A stretch of 64,000 nucleotides of DNA from Acetatifactor muris (GTDB lineage: Bacteria > Bacillota > Clostridia > Lachnospirales > Lachnospiraceae). Position 1 is the first letter of the stretch. Each line of letters opens with the position of its first letter. Where the stretch lies: assembly GCF_024623325.1 (NCBI RefSeq), contig NZ_JANJZD010000002.1, forward strand, positions 186,001 through 250,000. Direction: 5' to 3'. The notes beneath the pieces are model-generated. The model was not told the DNA's origin and ran no database searches. It saw only the letters and a program-made list of their open reading frames with translations. Position numbers and translations under genes: made by a program. Below, one piece after another: positions 44,722 through 53,221 of the stretch.

Positions 44722-46172
44722 CTTACCGAATATTTCCCTCCCTCCTGCCAGGTGATGGTCAGCGGTTCCAATGCATATTCCGACACCCGATAGCCTTCGG
44801 AAGTAAAGGAAATTGTAAAGCTGGCCATTCCCCCTTTGACGCAGGATTTCTCCGACTGGGCGCTGATATAGTTCCCAATGGAATAGAAGATCAGCATCTC
44901 ATGACCGTCGGCACCTTCCAGCATCTCTACCGGCTGGAGCACATGCGGATGAGTGCCCACCACCACATCCACCCCACAGTCCAGGAAAATTTCCGCCCAC
45001 TTCCGCTGGAAATCATCCGGTTCCTGGGCATCTTCTGTCCCCCAGTGGGCAAAGACAATCACGCAGTCGGCCATGGCCTTTCCTTCCCTGATATCTTCCC
45101 GAATCTCCACTTCATCCTCCAGCAGATGAACCATATACGGATTTGATTCCGGCAGCCTAATCCCATTGGTGCCATAAGTATAATTAAACAAAGCAAAGCG
45201 GACACCGTTTCGCATAAATATCCTGTAAGGCTGCGCTTCTTCCTCCTCTGCTGACTGAATTCCCAGGCATACTACATTCCGCTCTTCAAAATAAGCTTTT
45301 GTAAAGGCAACCCCCTCTGCTCCCCGGTCCAGCGCATGATTAGTGGCACAGGTTACCACATCAAATCCCGCATCCACAATGGCCTGCCCCACACCTGCAG
45401 GTGTGCCGAACCTGGGATACTCCCCATACATGGCCGGATTGTCCGTGAGCGGAGTCTCCTGATTAATCACCGCCACATCGCTCTCTGCAATCACTTCTCT
45501 GAAATTTTCAAAGAGAAAGTCAAAATTCTCTCCGTTAGCCAGACCATATCGGTAAACAGGCTCATGAATCAGATTATCTCCAAACACTGCAAAGGACACA
45601 TCTGTATCCTCTCTGGCAAATCCCCAGGAATCCCATACCCACCTGCTCAGTTTCCCTTCCCTGTCCTCCAGCAGAAGGCGCACATAAGGTGCCCGCTCTC
45701 CTTCTGATGTCAGTTCAGCCACATCCTCACCAATATAAGAAGACATCCACTGGGGCACAATCTCATCCTTATTGTAATCGTACACAAAGATGTGCTGGGA
45801 CCATCTCTTCTCGTCCTTCTCTACCCAGAAAGGTCTGTATTTCCCGTATCGACCTATTTTCCAGCAGAGCAATATCAGCTCTTCTCTGCCATCATTATCC
45901 ACGTCACAGGACAGAATATCCTGCACTTTCACCTCCTTCGGAGAAGCCCATATGACAGTGTTGTCATATAACACTGTCACAGACCTGTGACTCAGCGATA
46001 TCTCATACGCCCCCTGTTGTGCGCAGATTATTCTGTCCTTCCATGCAATCCACCCTGGCAAAAAGGCGCCGGTACACCATAAAATAATCAAAATGGCGCC
46101 GGTACCCGCCAACGCCATAATGATTATCAGCATCCTTTTCCAGATTTTTCTCAGATTCTTATTCCCACTCAT
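44709..46172 (-). CDS. CapA-family protein with N-terminal extension
   Basis: About 487 residues: a cytoplasmic basic start, one membrane helix (MLIIIMALAGTGAILIILW), an extracytoplasmic region of about 140 residues with VCBS/FG-GAP-like repeats (VQDILSCDVDNDGREELILLCW), and a CapA domain (SFAVFGDNLIHE, INQETPL, TCATNHALDRG, FAHWGTE, VGTHPHVLQP). CapA proteins belong to poly-gamma-glutamate and capsule systems of the metallophosphatase type. ATG 46172 is chosen, as 46244 would lie far inside the upstream gene. Its last residues are encoded by DNA of the YoeB remnant, so the native C-terminus may have changed. Confidence 0.85.
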   Translation of the reverse strand: MSGNKNLRKIWKRMLIIIMALAGTGAILIILWCTGAFLPGWIAWKDRIICAQQGAYEISLSHRSVTVLYDNTVIWASPKEVKVQDILSCDVDNDGREELILLCWKIGRYGKYRPFWVEKDEKRWSQHIFVYDYNKDEIVPQWMSSYIGEDVAELTSEGERAPYVRLLLEDREGKLSRWVWDSWGFAREDTDVSFAVFGDNLIHEPVYRYGLANGENFDFLFENFREVIAESDVAVINQETPLTDNPAMYGEYPRFGTPAGVGQAIVDAGFDVVTCATNHALDRGAEGVAFTKAYFEERNVVCLGIQSAEEEEAQPYRIFMRNGVRFALFNYTYGTNGIRLPESNPYMVHLLEDEVEIREDIREGKAMADCVIVFAHWGTEDAQEPDDFQRKWAEIFLDCGVDVVVGTHPHVLQPVEMLEGADGHEMLIFYSIGNYISAQSEKSCVKGGMASFTISFTSEGYRVSEYALEPLTITWQEGGKYSVSYSP

Positions 46173-48381
46173 AACTATACCGATAGCTGCGAGTCCACTC
46201 CGGCTTCTCAACCCGTTCGTCATAATTATAGTAACCGTTTTCATCTACCTGCAGTCCCATCATCTGACGCCATTTGGAATCTGTCAGCCGATCACTCAAC
46301 GGCCATGCAAATTGATAGAAAGAATACACACTGCCCGATGCGATCTTTACTTTACCATCCACCTTTACTACCACATAGACAGTGGCCGGATTTCCCGTGG
46401 CCACCTCCAGAACCTGCCCGTTGGGGTCAGTTGCAATATCTGTCACCATGGCCGCCGGATATTCCTCCACAAGAAGCTGTTCTCCGCTGTTCTCGTCCCG
46501 CAGCGACTCCCGCCAGAAATGTTCCAGATTCCCTCCATAAGTTTTGATAAATTCGAATTCATCCTCTGTCGGAAGTTCTTCCCTCAATTCCTTTTCAGAA
46601 ATTGTCTGAAGGCGCCCTGCAATCTCTGTCAGACGTGCCAGGTTCTCCTCGTCCGCCGCATCCAGCATCCCGTATTGCTTTAAACCTTCTGCCGTCTGAC
46701 CGGCCAGATTCACAAATCTCTCATATACAAGGGGTTCCGGTTCCACATAACCCCTGTCATCCGGTGTCTGCTCATTATAGTCTCCGCCCATCTCTGCCAT
46801 CACCTGTTTGGAATACAGAACCGTGTCATGCTTTAACTCCGCAAAGCTTCCCGCAAAACACTCCAGGCCTTTTTTCAGCCATTCCTCACTCTGCATGAAC
46901 ACAGGGTAGCCCTCCCCCTTGGGTGTCAGCAGGGGCCGAAGTGTATTCAGCCACCCGGCATACAGGCTGGCCGACCAGAGTGTGGTGTTTTCCCTGGAAA
47001 GTCCTTCTCTGAGCCAGTTCATATTCTCCAAATAGCCTGCATACTCCACAGCCCCGTTCTCCGTCAGGAGACGAAGTGCCAGATCACTGCCCAGCGCCGC
47101 CGGCACGTCCAGCACATCCGGCAGCATACGCCGCTCTCCCGCACCGTTCTCCTCTACCCTGCTGTAAATCAACTCCTGCATAACAGCCGCATCAATGGTA
47201 AACCGCTGTCCCATGAACCGAAAGCCGGGGATCGTATTGGCTTCGCCGTCCCTGACAGGCAGAGAATTAATCAGTGGCGCTGAGAGCGATGCTGTCATTT
47301 CATGAAACTGTTCAAATGCTCCCCCATTTCCCGCCAGATCATCTACATGAAATTCCTCGCCATAAACCTGCTGTATCACCGTTTGATACTCGCACACGCC
47401 CAGGTCATCACTTGCCCCTGCGAAGAATGCAGTCACCGCATAGATGGCTTCCCATAATCCGTACGCTTCCGCATCCTCGAAAAGTGCCTTTGTCATCAGC
47501 AACGCGCTTCTGTCCAAATCCTCATTCTCCTGTTCGAAATGGATTCGTCCATACCACATCATGGCCCTGAAATACCGCTCCAGCCCCAGGTCACCTTCAT
47601 AATATCCCCTGGGCACATACTGGGAATAATCTTCATCCTCTCCTGTTATCGTAGAGACTTCTATTCCTTCCGCACGGTTGATACAGTCCAGCTCCCACTG
47701 AACCATGTCCTCCGCATAAGCCGGTATCTGTGTATTGTCATCAAGCAGCTTTGCTCCCACTGTAAAAAATGCCACATTCCGCTTCGCCGCTTCCTCCCAC
47801 TCGCTTCCGCTCAGCTGCTCGTATTGCGCCGCACTGTTGTCAAGCATTCTTCTGCTCAGCTGTGTAAGCCGCTCTGACAACTGTGTTCTCTCAATATTCC
47901 GCAGCAGATGGCTGAAATACAGATGATATGTGTGCATCAGAGAATCGACGGTCACAAAACTGGCCCGTACTTTATAGCGATTCTGCTCATATACTTCAAA
48001 AAACTCATGGCCGCCTCCTTCTGTGACCACGAAATTGTTCGCGACCAGTTTGGCGGCCATCTCATCTCCCATATAATACTGCCACAGATTGTCAATATTG
48101 CTTAAATCCGGAGCCGCCGCATACGCCTCAACTGCCGGCTGTCCAACAGTGTCCTCCGTTGGCACCGATGTCTTAATCAGCATGGGTCTGCCGCCTGCCG
48201 CAGGCACCGGGCCGTCCAGGGCAGGCTCATTTGATCCTTCGCTTCCAGTGTCGGCAGTTTCATCCGTCTGCTCCTGATTCACAACACCTTCCCGCTCCTG
48301 ATTGCCGCAGGCTGTCCCCAGGACAGATATAAGCAGCAACAGCAGCGCCAGACTCGCACAGGAAATTTTCTTACTTCTCAT
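46159..48381 (-). CDS. DUF3160 lipoprotein
   Basis: About 740 residues. An N-terminal signal with a lipoprotein-like end (LLLLLISVLGTAC, Leu at -4 rather than -3) leads to a mature part matching DUF3160: NFVVTEGGGHEFFEVYEQNRYKVRASFVTVDSLMHTYHLYFSHLLRNIE and, near the end, VYSFYQFAWPLSDRLTDSKWRQMM. The function of the family is unknown. ATG 48381 is preferred for its AGAGGTG site. The stop overlaps the CapA start by 14 bp, so the two surface proteins are probably made together. Confidence 0.85.
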   Translation of the reverse strand: MRSKKISCASLALLLLLISVLGTACGNQEREGVVNQEQTDETADTGSEGSNEPALDGPVPAAGGRPMLIKTSVPTEDTVGQPAVEAYAAAPDLSNIDNLWQYYMGDEMAAKLVANNFVVTEGGGHEFFEVYEQNRYKVRASFVTVDSLMHTYHLYFSHLLRNIERTQLSERLTQLSRRMLDNSAAQYEQLSGSEWEEAAKRNVAFFTVGAKLLDDNTQIPAYAEDMVQWELDCINRAEGIEVSTITGEDEDYSQYVPRGYYEGDLGLERYFRAMMWYGRIHFEQENEDLDRSALLMTKALFEDAEAYGLWEAIYAVTAFFAGASDDLGVCEYQTVIQQVYGEEFHVDDLAGNGGAFEQFHEMTASLSAPLINSLPVRDGEANTIPGFRFMGQRFTIDAAVMQELIYSRVEENGAGERRMLPDVLDVPAALGSDLALRLLTENGAVEYAGYLENMNWLREGLSRENTTLWSASLYAGWLNTLRPLLTPKGEGYPVFMQSEEWLKKGLECFAGSFAELKHDTVLYSKQVMAEMGGDYNEQTPDDRGYVEPEPLVYERFVNLAGQTAEGLKQYGMLDAADEENLARLTEIAGRLQTISEKELREELPTEDEFEFIKTYGGNLEHFWRESLRDENSGEQLLVEEYPAAMVTDIATDPNGQVLEVATGNPATVYVVVKVDGKVKIASGSVYSFYQFAWPLSDRLTDSKWRQMMGLQVDENGYYNYDERVEKPEWTRSYRYSYEWE

Positions 48382-48510
48382 TTCAATCACCTCTTTCATC
48401 CGTCATTCACCCTGTCATGATTACAGTTCAATCATGGTATGAATGGTCATTTAACCGTTAAATCATACCTGTATTTTATAATGCACAGAAGATACTGTCA
48501 ATGTAAATCA

Positions 48511-48594
48511 GTAACAGTTCAGATCACTCACTGAACTGTTACCGGAAATCCCGTTCCTGTTCACGGCCATGCCGAAAACGGTAACCGGAAATCC
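48511..48594. repeat. Perfect hairpin and direct repeats between divergent genes
   Basis: GTAACAGTTCAG (48511-48522) and CTGAACTGTTAC (48531-48542) form a 12-bp perfect stem with an 8-base loop. Next to it ACCGGAAATCCC occurs twice (near 48541 and 48583). They lie between the DUF3160 and Lys-rich protein genes and may be an operator or a leader structure. Nothing else was recognised in 48400-48620. Confidence 0.6.
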
Positions 48595-48624
48595 CACCAT
48601 GGATAAAAGGGAGCAAATAGGTCC

Positions 48625-48653
48625 TTGACGGCACATTCAAAATAGAATATGAT
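48625..48653 (+). promoter_or_regulatory. Promoter of the Lys-rich protein gene
   Basis: TTGACG (48625-48630) and TATGAT (48648-48653) stand 17 bp apart, 40 bp before the start codon, which has GGAGG at a normal distance. Confidence 0.7.
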
Positions 48654-48692
48654 AAAAGAAAACGGAATTTTGACGAAACGGAGGAAAGCGAA

Positions 48693-49175
48693 ATGATTTT
48701 AAGCCTCAGCAGTGATGTGCAGAATCAGGCGAAACTCATACGAAGGCAGGCAAAAGAACTCAGCGCAATCGTGAACGGCTCGGATTCTGCTGACGGCTAT
48801 GACACCAACGCTGTTTTAATACAGATGGACACCATGGAAAGCGAACTGGCTGCTCTGCGTGAACTCATCAATCGTGGGAAAGAGCAGGCATATCTGGCAA
48901 AGCTGGAAGGAAAAGCCCGTCCGAAGCCCACGGCCGCACCGGTAAAATCTGAAATGACAGAAAAGGGCTTAACAGCTGATAAAATGGAAAAACCGGAAAA
49001 AACGGAGAAGCCAAAGGCCGCAGAGAAAGCAGAAAAAGCCGGAAAGGCAAAGAAAGCCGAGAAAGCGGAGAAATCAAAGAAGGCCGGGAAAGCCGAAAAA
49101 GCCGAAAAAGGAAAGAAAGCCGAGAAAACCGGGAAAAAAGAAAAGAAAAAGAAAAAAAGCGAGAAAAAATCCTGA
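48693..49175 (+). CDS. Small protein with coiled-coil head and Lys/Ala/Glu-rich tail
   Basis: A 160-residue protein I do not recognise. Residues 1-72 look like an amphipathic helical or coiled-coil region (SSDVQNQAKLIRRQAKELSAIV ... IQMDTMESELAALRELINRGKEQA). From residue about 95 the sequence is built almost only of Lys, Ala, Glu and Gly in short repeats such as KAEKAEKAGKAKK, ending KKEKKKKKSEKKS. Such tails resemble histone-H1-like bacterial proteins and may bind nucleic acid. There is no signal peptide. It has its own promoter and a terminator-like structure after it. Confidence 0.75.
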   Translation: MILSLSSDVQNQAKLIRRQAKELSAIVNGSDSADGYDTNAVLIQMDTMESELAALRELINRGKEQAYLAKLEGKARPKPTAAPVKSEMTEKGLTADKMEKPEKTEKPKAAEKAEKAGKAKKAEKAEKSKKAGKAEKAEKGKKAEKTGKKEKKKKKSEKKS

Positions 49176-49180
49176 AAACA

Positions 49181-49275
49181 GGGCTGTCACATTAAGTCAT
49201 CATTATCCGGAATAGGGTGCGATTAACATAGAAAGCAACCATATCCCGGATAAGGGTTCCTCAGTGTGACAGCCC
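49181..49275. terminator. Shared long stem-loop between convergent genes
   Basis: GGGCTGTCACA (49181-49191) pairs with TGTGACAGCCC (49265-49275), and inside it TTATCCGG pairs with CCGGATAA. The plus side ends in TTTTATTC, so it can terminate the Lys-rich protein gene. The 95-base length and nested arms also resemble a mobile intergenic repeat. Confidence 0.65.
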
Positions 49276-49284
49276 TTTTATTCT

Positions 49285-50328
49285 TCAGATGCGAATAACC
49301 GCCTTCACCACATCCGCTTTATTATTCACGCTGTAATCCATGGCTTCCTGAATCTCATCAAGACTGAAGGTATTCGTCACAATTCCCTTTAAATTCACCC
49401 TTCCAGAGGCAACTGCATCAATTGCCATCGGATAAATATGACGATAACGGAAAATGGACTTTAACGTCAGCTCCTTGTCCAGAACCATGCTCATGGGCAA
49501 TGTCATCTCTCCGCTCTTGCTGTAGCCTACCAGTACAATGGTCGCTCCCTTTTTGGTCATATGTATGGTCTGCACCGTGGTAATCTGTGTCCCCGCAGTC
49601 TCAATCGCCAGGTCACAGCCCTTTCCTTCGGTCAGCTTCATCACTTCTTCCACCGCGTCGGCTTTGCTTCCATTGATTACGCCGTCAGCGCCCAGCTCAA
49701 GGGCTTTCTCCAGACGTTTCTCCATGATATCCACCACGTATACTCTGGATACTCCCATGGCCTTTAACGCCATCATGGATACCAGTCCGATACAGCCGGC
49801 CCCCATTACCACCGCGGTCTGTCCCGCTCTGGCGCCTCCCTGCATAGCAGCATGGAATCCCACTGCCAGCGGCTCAATCAGTGCACCTTCCATAGTGCTC
49901 ACATTTTCCGGCAGCTTAAAGCACAGTCCAGCTTCATGGGCCACATATTCCTGGAATACACCATCCACTGGCGGTGTGGCAAAAAATTCCACATCCGGAC
50001 AGAGATTATAGCGTCCTGTCTTACAGAATTCGCAATGTCCGCAGGTCTTCCCGGGCTCCAGCGCCACTCTGTCGCCCACCTTCAGATGTGTTACATTCTT
50101 TCCTACCTCCACAACCGTTCCTCCCGGCTCATGTCCCAGGACAAAGGGAGGTTTTACAATAAAGTTGCCGATTGCCCCTGATTCATAGTAGTGCAGATCA
50201 CTGCCGCAGATTCCCACATACTCCAGCTTTACCAGCACTTCATCATCCTTTACTTTGGGGATATCACGTTCTTCAAATCCCATCCTGCCGATTCCCAGCA
50301 TAACTGCAACCTTCATTTTTCCTTCCAT
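49285..50328 (-). CDS. Zinc-dependent NAD(P) polyol/alcohol dehydrogenase
   Basis: A 347-residue medium-chain dehydrogenase. Catalytic zinc region GICGSDLHYYESG and GHEPGGTVVEVG; structural zinc Cys set CGHCEFCKTGRYNLC; Rossmann motif VVMGAGCIGLVSMMALKAMG followed by VVDIMEKRL (Asp ending strand 2, favouring NAD). Family resemblance is closest to sorbitol/xylitol dehydrogenases, so oxidation of a sugar alcohol is likely. An alternative start lies four codons later (50316), also with a purine-rich site. No transporter or kinase for a polyol is nearby. Confidence 0.9.
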   Translation of the reverse strand: MEGKMKVAVMLGIGRMGFEERDIPKVKDDEVLVKLEYVGICGSDLHYYESGAIGNFIVKPPFVLGHEPGGTVVEVGKNVTHLKVGDRVALEPGKTCGHCEFCKTGRYNLCPDVEFFATPPVDGVFQEYVAHEAGLCFKLPENVSTMEGALIEPLAVGFHAAMQGGARAGQTAVVMGAGCIGLVSMMALKAMGVSRVYVVDIMEKRLEKALELGADGVINGSKADAVEEVMKLTEGKGCDLAIETAGTQITTVQTIHMTKKGATIVLVGYSKSGEMTLPMSMVLDKELTLKSIFRYRHIYPMAIDAVASGRVNLKGIVTNTFSLDEIQEAMDYSVNNKADVVKAVIRI

Positions 50329-50452
50329 TGCTCCAATCCTCCTTTTTTGTTTTATTTATGATTCCATTTATGAAAGCCTTTTTATTTTGCCGAAGCAGCC
50401 ATTGCATATTCCCGGATTTCTCATGCAAAGCCACAGCTGACTGTTCGAAGCT

Positions 50453-50905
50453 TTACCTGTGCATATACATTCTGGACAGCCCCGGCTCTCCGTCTCCCTG
50501 CACCATACACAGGAACTCCCAGCCATATCTCTCATAAAATGAGTCGTGATCTGTGAGCAGGTACAATGTGTCAATCCCTTTTTCCTTCATATCTCTGCAC
50601 ACAAAGTCCAATAGTTTCCCGGCAATTCCCCGGCAGCGGTATTCTTCTTCCACATAGACTGCGCAGACATTGGGCGTTAAGTCTTTCCGGTCATGAAAGT
50701 CATTCTCGATCACTCCCAGACCGCCCACAATTCTGTCTCCCTCAATGGCCACATACCACTGTGGCACAACTTCTTCATTTTTCAGGCACTGATCCATACT
50801 TTCCAGATACGCTTCCGCCGGTATCTTCCATTTGGAATGAAACCATTGCGCTGCTTCCTCTTTCAGACCGGCATATTCTCTTATTTTCAGAATCTGATAT
50901 TTCAT
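50453..50905 (-). CDS. GNAT-family N-acetyltransferase
   Basis: About 150 residues with the GNAT fold: VAIEGDRIVGGLGVIEND (strands 3-4), then AVYVEEEYRCRGIAGKLLDFVCRDMKEKGIDTLYLL with the acetyl-CoA-binding R-x-x-G-x-A, and FYERYGWEFLCMV at the end. ATG 50905 is chosen over 50917. Similar proteins act on small amines or antibiotics, but the substrate is unknown. It stands between the dehydrogenase and the MATE gene in the same direction. Confidence 0.88.
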   Translation of the reverse strand: MKYQILKIREYAGLKEEAAQWFHSKWKIPAEAYLESMDQCLKNEEVVPQWYVAIEGDRIVGGLGVIENDFHDRKDLTPNVCAVYVEEEYRCRGIAGKLLDFVCRDMKEKGIDTLYLLTDHDSFYERYGWEFLCMVQGDGEPGLSRMYMHR

Positions 50906-50979
50906 AACCGTCTCCACTTACATACTCTCTGCCGTCCACTATCTGTCCGTCTGCCGTTTTTAACTTTACAGGCTGACAT

Positions 50980-52356
50980 TCATGCACAGACCTCCGTCAT
51001 CTCTTCCCCTTTGTCCTCCGGCAGTTTGCGTACCATAACAAAATAACTGCTCACCAGCACCACATCTGCCCCCATCCACGCGGCAATCTCCGCCAGGTAA
51101 ATCCCGGTCTCACCGATTACAATGGGCAAAAGCAACGCAGTGACAGTCCTCATGAGAAATTCCGCAATTCCGGATGCCATGGGCAGCAAAGTATTGCCCA
51201 TCCCCTGAATGGCCGCCCTTGTCACATGGAGAATATACAGAACCGGCAGGCACAGGCTCATAATGGTAAGATATTGATAAGCGACTTCCAGCGCAGCTTC
51301 CATCTCCTGAGGCGTACCAGAAATAAACCATCCTAAAATTATCCTGCCGAATCCCAGCATGACTGCCGCAATCACCACAGATGTCACAAGAGCGATTATG
51401 ATGGCATCCCGCATCCCCTGACGAATACGCCTGCTTTTGCCGGCCCCCAGATTCTGTCCCACATAAGTGATCATGGCATAGCCGTAAGAAGTAGCCGCAA
51501 TTTCCAGGATGCCGTAAAGCTTATTGGTAGCCGTATAACCGGCAATAAACACCACACCGAAACCATTCACCACAAACTGAATAATCATGCCTCCCACAGC
51601 GATCATACAATTCTGAAGCGCCATGGGAAAGCCCAGAAAAAGCAATTTCCCGCACAATCCGCTCTCAATCCGAAAGTCCTGACGGGACATCTTCAGCAAT
51701 TCGATTCTACAGATAAAATACAGACAATACAGGCCCGATATCAGCTGTGCAATCAGGGTTGCTGCTGCAGCACCCGCAATTCCCCAGTGAAATACCGTCA
51801 CGAAAAGCAAGTCCAGCGCAATGTTGGTCACGGAAGCGACCACCATGGCCTGCAGAGGCGTCTGGCCATCTCCCAGAGAGCGCAGGATACAGGCAAACAG
51901 GTTATATGCTGTCACAATGGGAAGTCCCATAAACATAATCCGCAGATATAACTGCGCTCCGCTCAGAATGGCATCCGGCGTCTGTAAAAGGTCAAGCACA
52001 GGCCCAACTGCCAGCTGCCCCACCGTCACTAACAGAAACGCAAAAAACACGGAGAGTACGCCGGCGCTTCCCACCACTTTCCGCAGCCTTCCATATTGCT
52101 TTGCGCCGAATTCCTGAGCCATTAAAATGCCGAATCCCTGAGTAAAACCCTGGATAATTCCCAGCATCATCCAGTTCAGCCAGTCCGCGGCTCCCAGCGC
52201 TGCCAGCGCGGACACTCCCAGAACCTTTCCCACCACCATGGTATCCACCACTGTGTAAAGCTGCTGGAATACATTTCCCGCCATCAACGGCAATGCGAAG
52301 GTCAGAATCAATGACCCCGGCTTTCCCTCTGTCATGTTTTTTGTGCGATTTGCCAT
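50980..52356 (-). CDS. MATE-family multidrug exporter
   Basis: A 458-residue protein with twelve membrane helices. The typical N-terminal segment TEGKPGSLILTFALPLMAGNVFQQLYTVVDTMVVGKVLGVSALAALGA matches the DinF/NorM-like clade of Clostridia. VTNIALDLLFVTVFHWGIAGAAAATLIAQ and the second-half counterpart are present. Transport is driven by Na+ or H+; the substrate is unknown. The gene looks intact. Confidence 0.93.
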   Translation of the reverse strand: MANRTKNMTEGKPGSLILTFALPLMAGNVFQQLYTVVDTMVVGKVLGVSALAALGAADWLNWMMLGIIQGFTQGFGILMAQEFGAKQYGRLRKVVGSAGVLSVFFAFLLVTVGQLAVGPVLDLLQTPDAILSGAQLYLRIMFMGLPIVTAYNLFACILRSLGDGQTPLQAMVVASVTNIALDLLFVTVFHWGIAGAAAATLIAQLISGLYCLYFICRIELLKMSRQDFRIESGLCGKLLFLGFPMALQNCMIAVGGMIIQFVVNGFGVVFIAGYTATNKLYGILEIAATSYGYAMITYVGQNLGAGKSRRIRQGMRDAIIIALVTSVVIAAVMLGFGRIILGWFISGTPQEMEAALEVAYQYLTIMSLCLPVLYILHVTRAAIQGMGNTLLPMASGIAEFLMRTVTALLLPIVIGETGIYLAEIAAWMGADVVLVSSYFVMVRKLPEDKGEEMTEVCA

Positions 52357-52377
52357 TAGTTTATCTTATTCCTCTTG

Positions 52378-52998
52378 TTATTGGCCATTACCATTCCAAT
52401 CCACGTCATAATCTCTCTCTACGCTGAATTTATACAGGAGATCATTCTGCTGACTGAAATGAAGACTATAATTGTACTCGTTTCCATATTTGACCATATA
52501 ATAGTCATAAATACTAAAATCCGGGAACATTTCATGCCCTTTTTCCTGATTTATTTCATTTACCGGCACTCCATTGAGAGAGACAATTCCCCACTCCTCC
52601 GGTTCACCGCCCATATTGAATTCCAACCGTGCAATCACGGCATCTCCCATTCGCGTCGCACCAGTGGTTGCCATGGATATATGGGCAAAGGTAGAATCTG
52701 TAATCCACATGGAAGCCCCCGAATAATAGGACATAGCCTCCAGCTGTTCCTCCGGATCAATCTCGTATTCTGTTATATGATTATTGCTGTCCATTTCCGA
52801 CACAGTCACACTGTAACCCGCGTCCAGAAGCGTCTGCACGGTTGTCTCTCCCACCCGTATCTCTATTCCGTCAATGGAAACCGGATACACCACTTCCGGC
52901 ACTTCTTCCTCTTTGGATGCTTCACCGCTCTGGCCACATCCTGCCAAAAATGCCATACTCAACAACATTATCAGTCCTGCTGCAATCTTTTTCTTCAT
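52378..52998 (-). CDS. Small lipoprotein of unknown function
   Basis: About 206 residues. The start at 52998 follows AGGAGGG and gives a clean lipoprotein signal (KKKIAAGLIMLLSMAFLAGC); the longer frame to 53142 lacks this. The mature part begins acidic (GEASKEEEVPEVVYPVSIDGIEIRVGETTVQTLLDAGY), a pattern like other clostridial lipoproteins with a short repeat-type domain. No catalytic motif is recognised. It is encoded 21 bp after the MATE gene's start side, in the same direction. Confidence 0.78.
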   Translation of the reverse strand: MKKKIAAGLIMLLSMAFLAGCGQSGEASKEEEVPEVVYPVSIDGIEIRVGETTVQTLLDAGYSVTVSEMDSNNHITEYEIDPEEQLEAMSYYSGASMWITDSTFAHISMATTGATRMGDAVIARLEFNMGGEPEEWGIVSLNGVPVNEINQEKGHEMFPDFSIYDYYMVKYGNEYNYSLHFSQQNDLLYKFSVERDYDVDWNGNGQ

Positions 52999-53180
52999 CT
53001 GATTCTCCCTCCTGTTGTCCAATTCCGCTTTCCACCGGCCGAAGCACCACACAGACACAAAAAACGGCCTCCCCTCTGTCGGGTCCGGCTTCCAACACTC
53101 ATAATATACAATATTCTCATGCTTATTGCAAGGTAAATTCACCGGTCATACCGCATTTTCACCATACACATTTTACACAT

Positions 53181-53220
53181 AAAACGGGACTGCCTCACTG
53201 AGTGAAACAGCCCCTGTTTT
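53181..53220 (-). terminator. Terminator after the AraC-type gene
   Basis: On the minus strand AAAACAGGGGCTG and CAGTCCCGTTTT form a stem with wobble pairs around a loop containing CACTCAGTG, ending in TTTT. It begins directly after the stop codon at 53222. Confidence 0.6.
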
Positions 53221-53221
53221 C

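Noticed and set aside
48540..48600. Riboswitch before the Lys-rich protein gene
   Set aside because: The ACCGGAAATCCC repeats do not match a conserved core I can name, and they lie upstream of the likely promoter at 48625-48653.
52999..53142. 48-residue N-terminal extension of the small lipoprotein
   Set aside because: It would bury the lipoprotein signal inside the protein; the AGGAGGG site supports ATG 52998.
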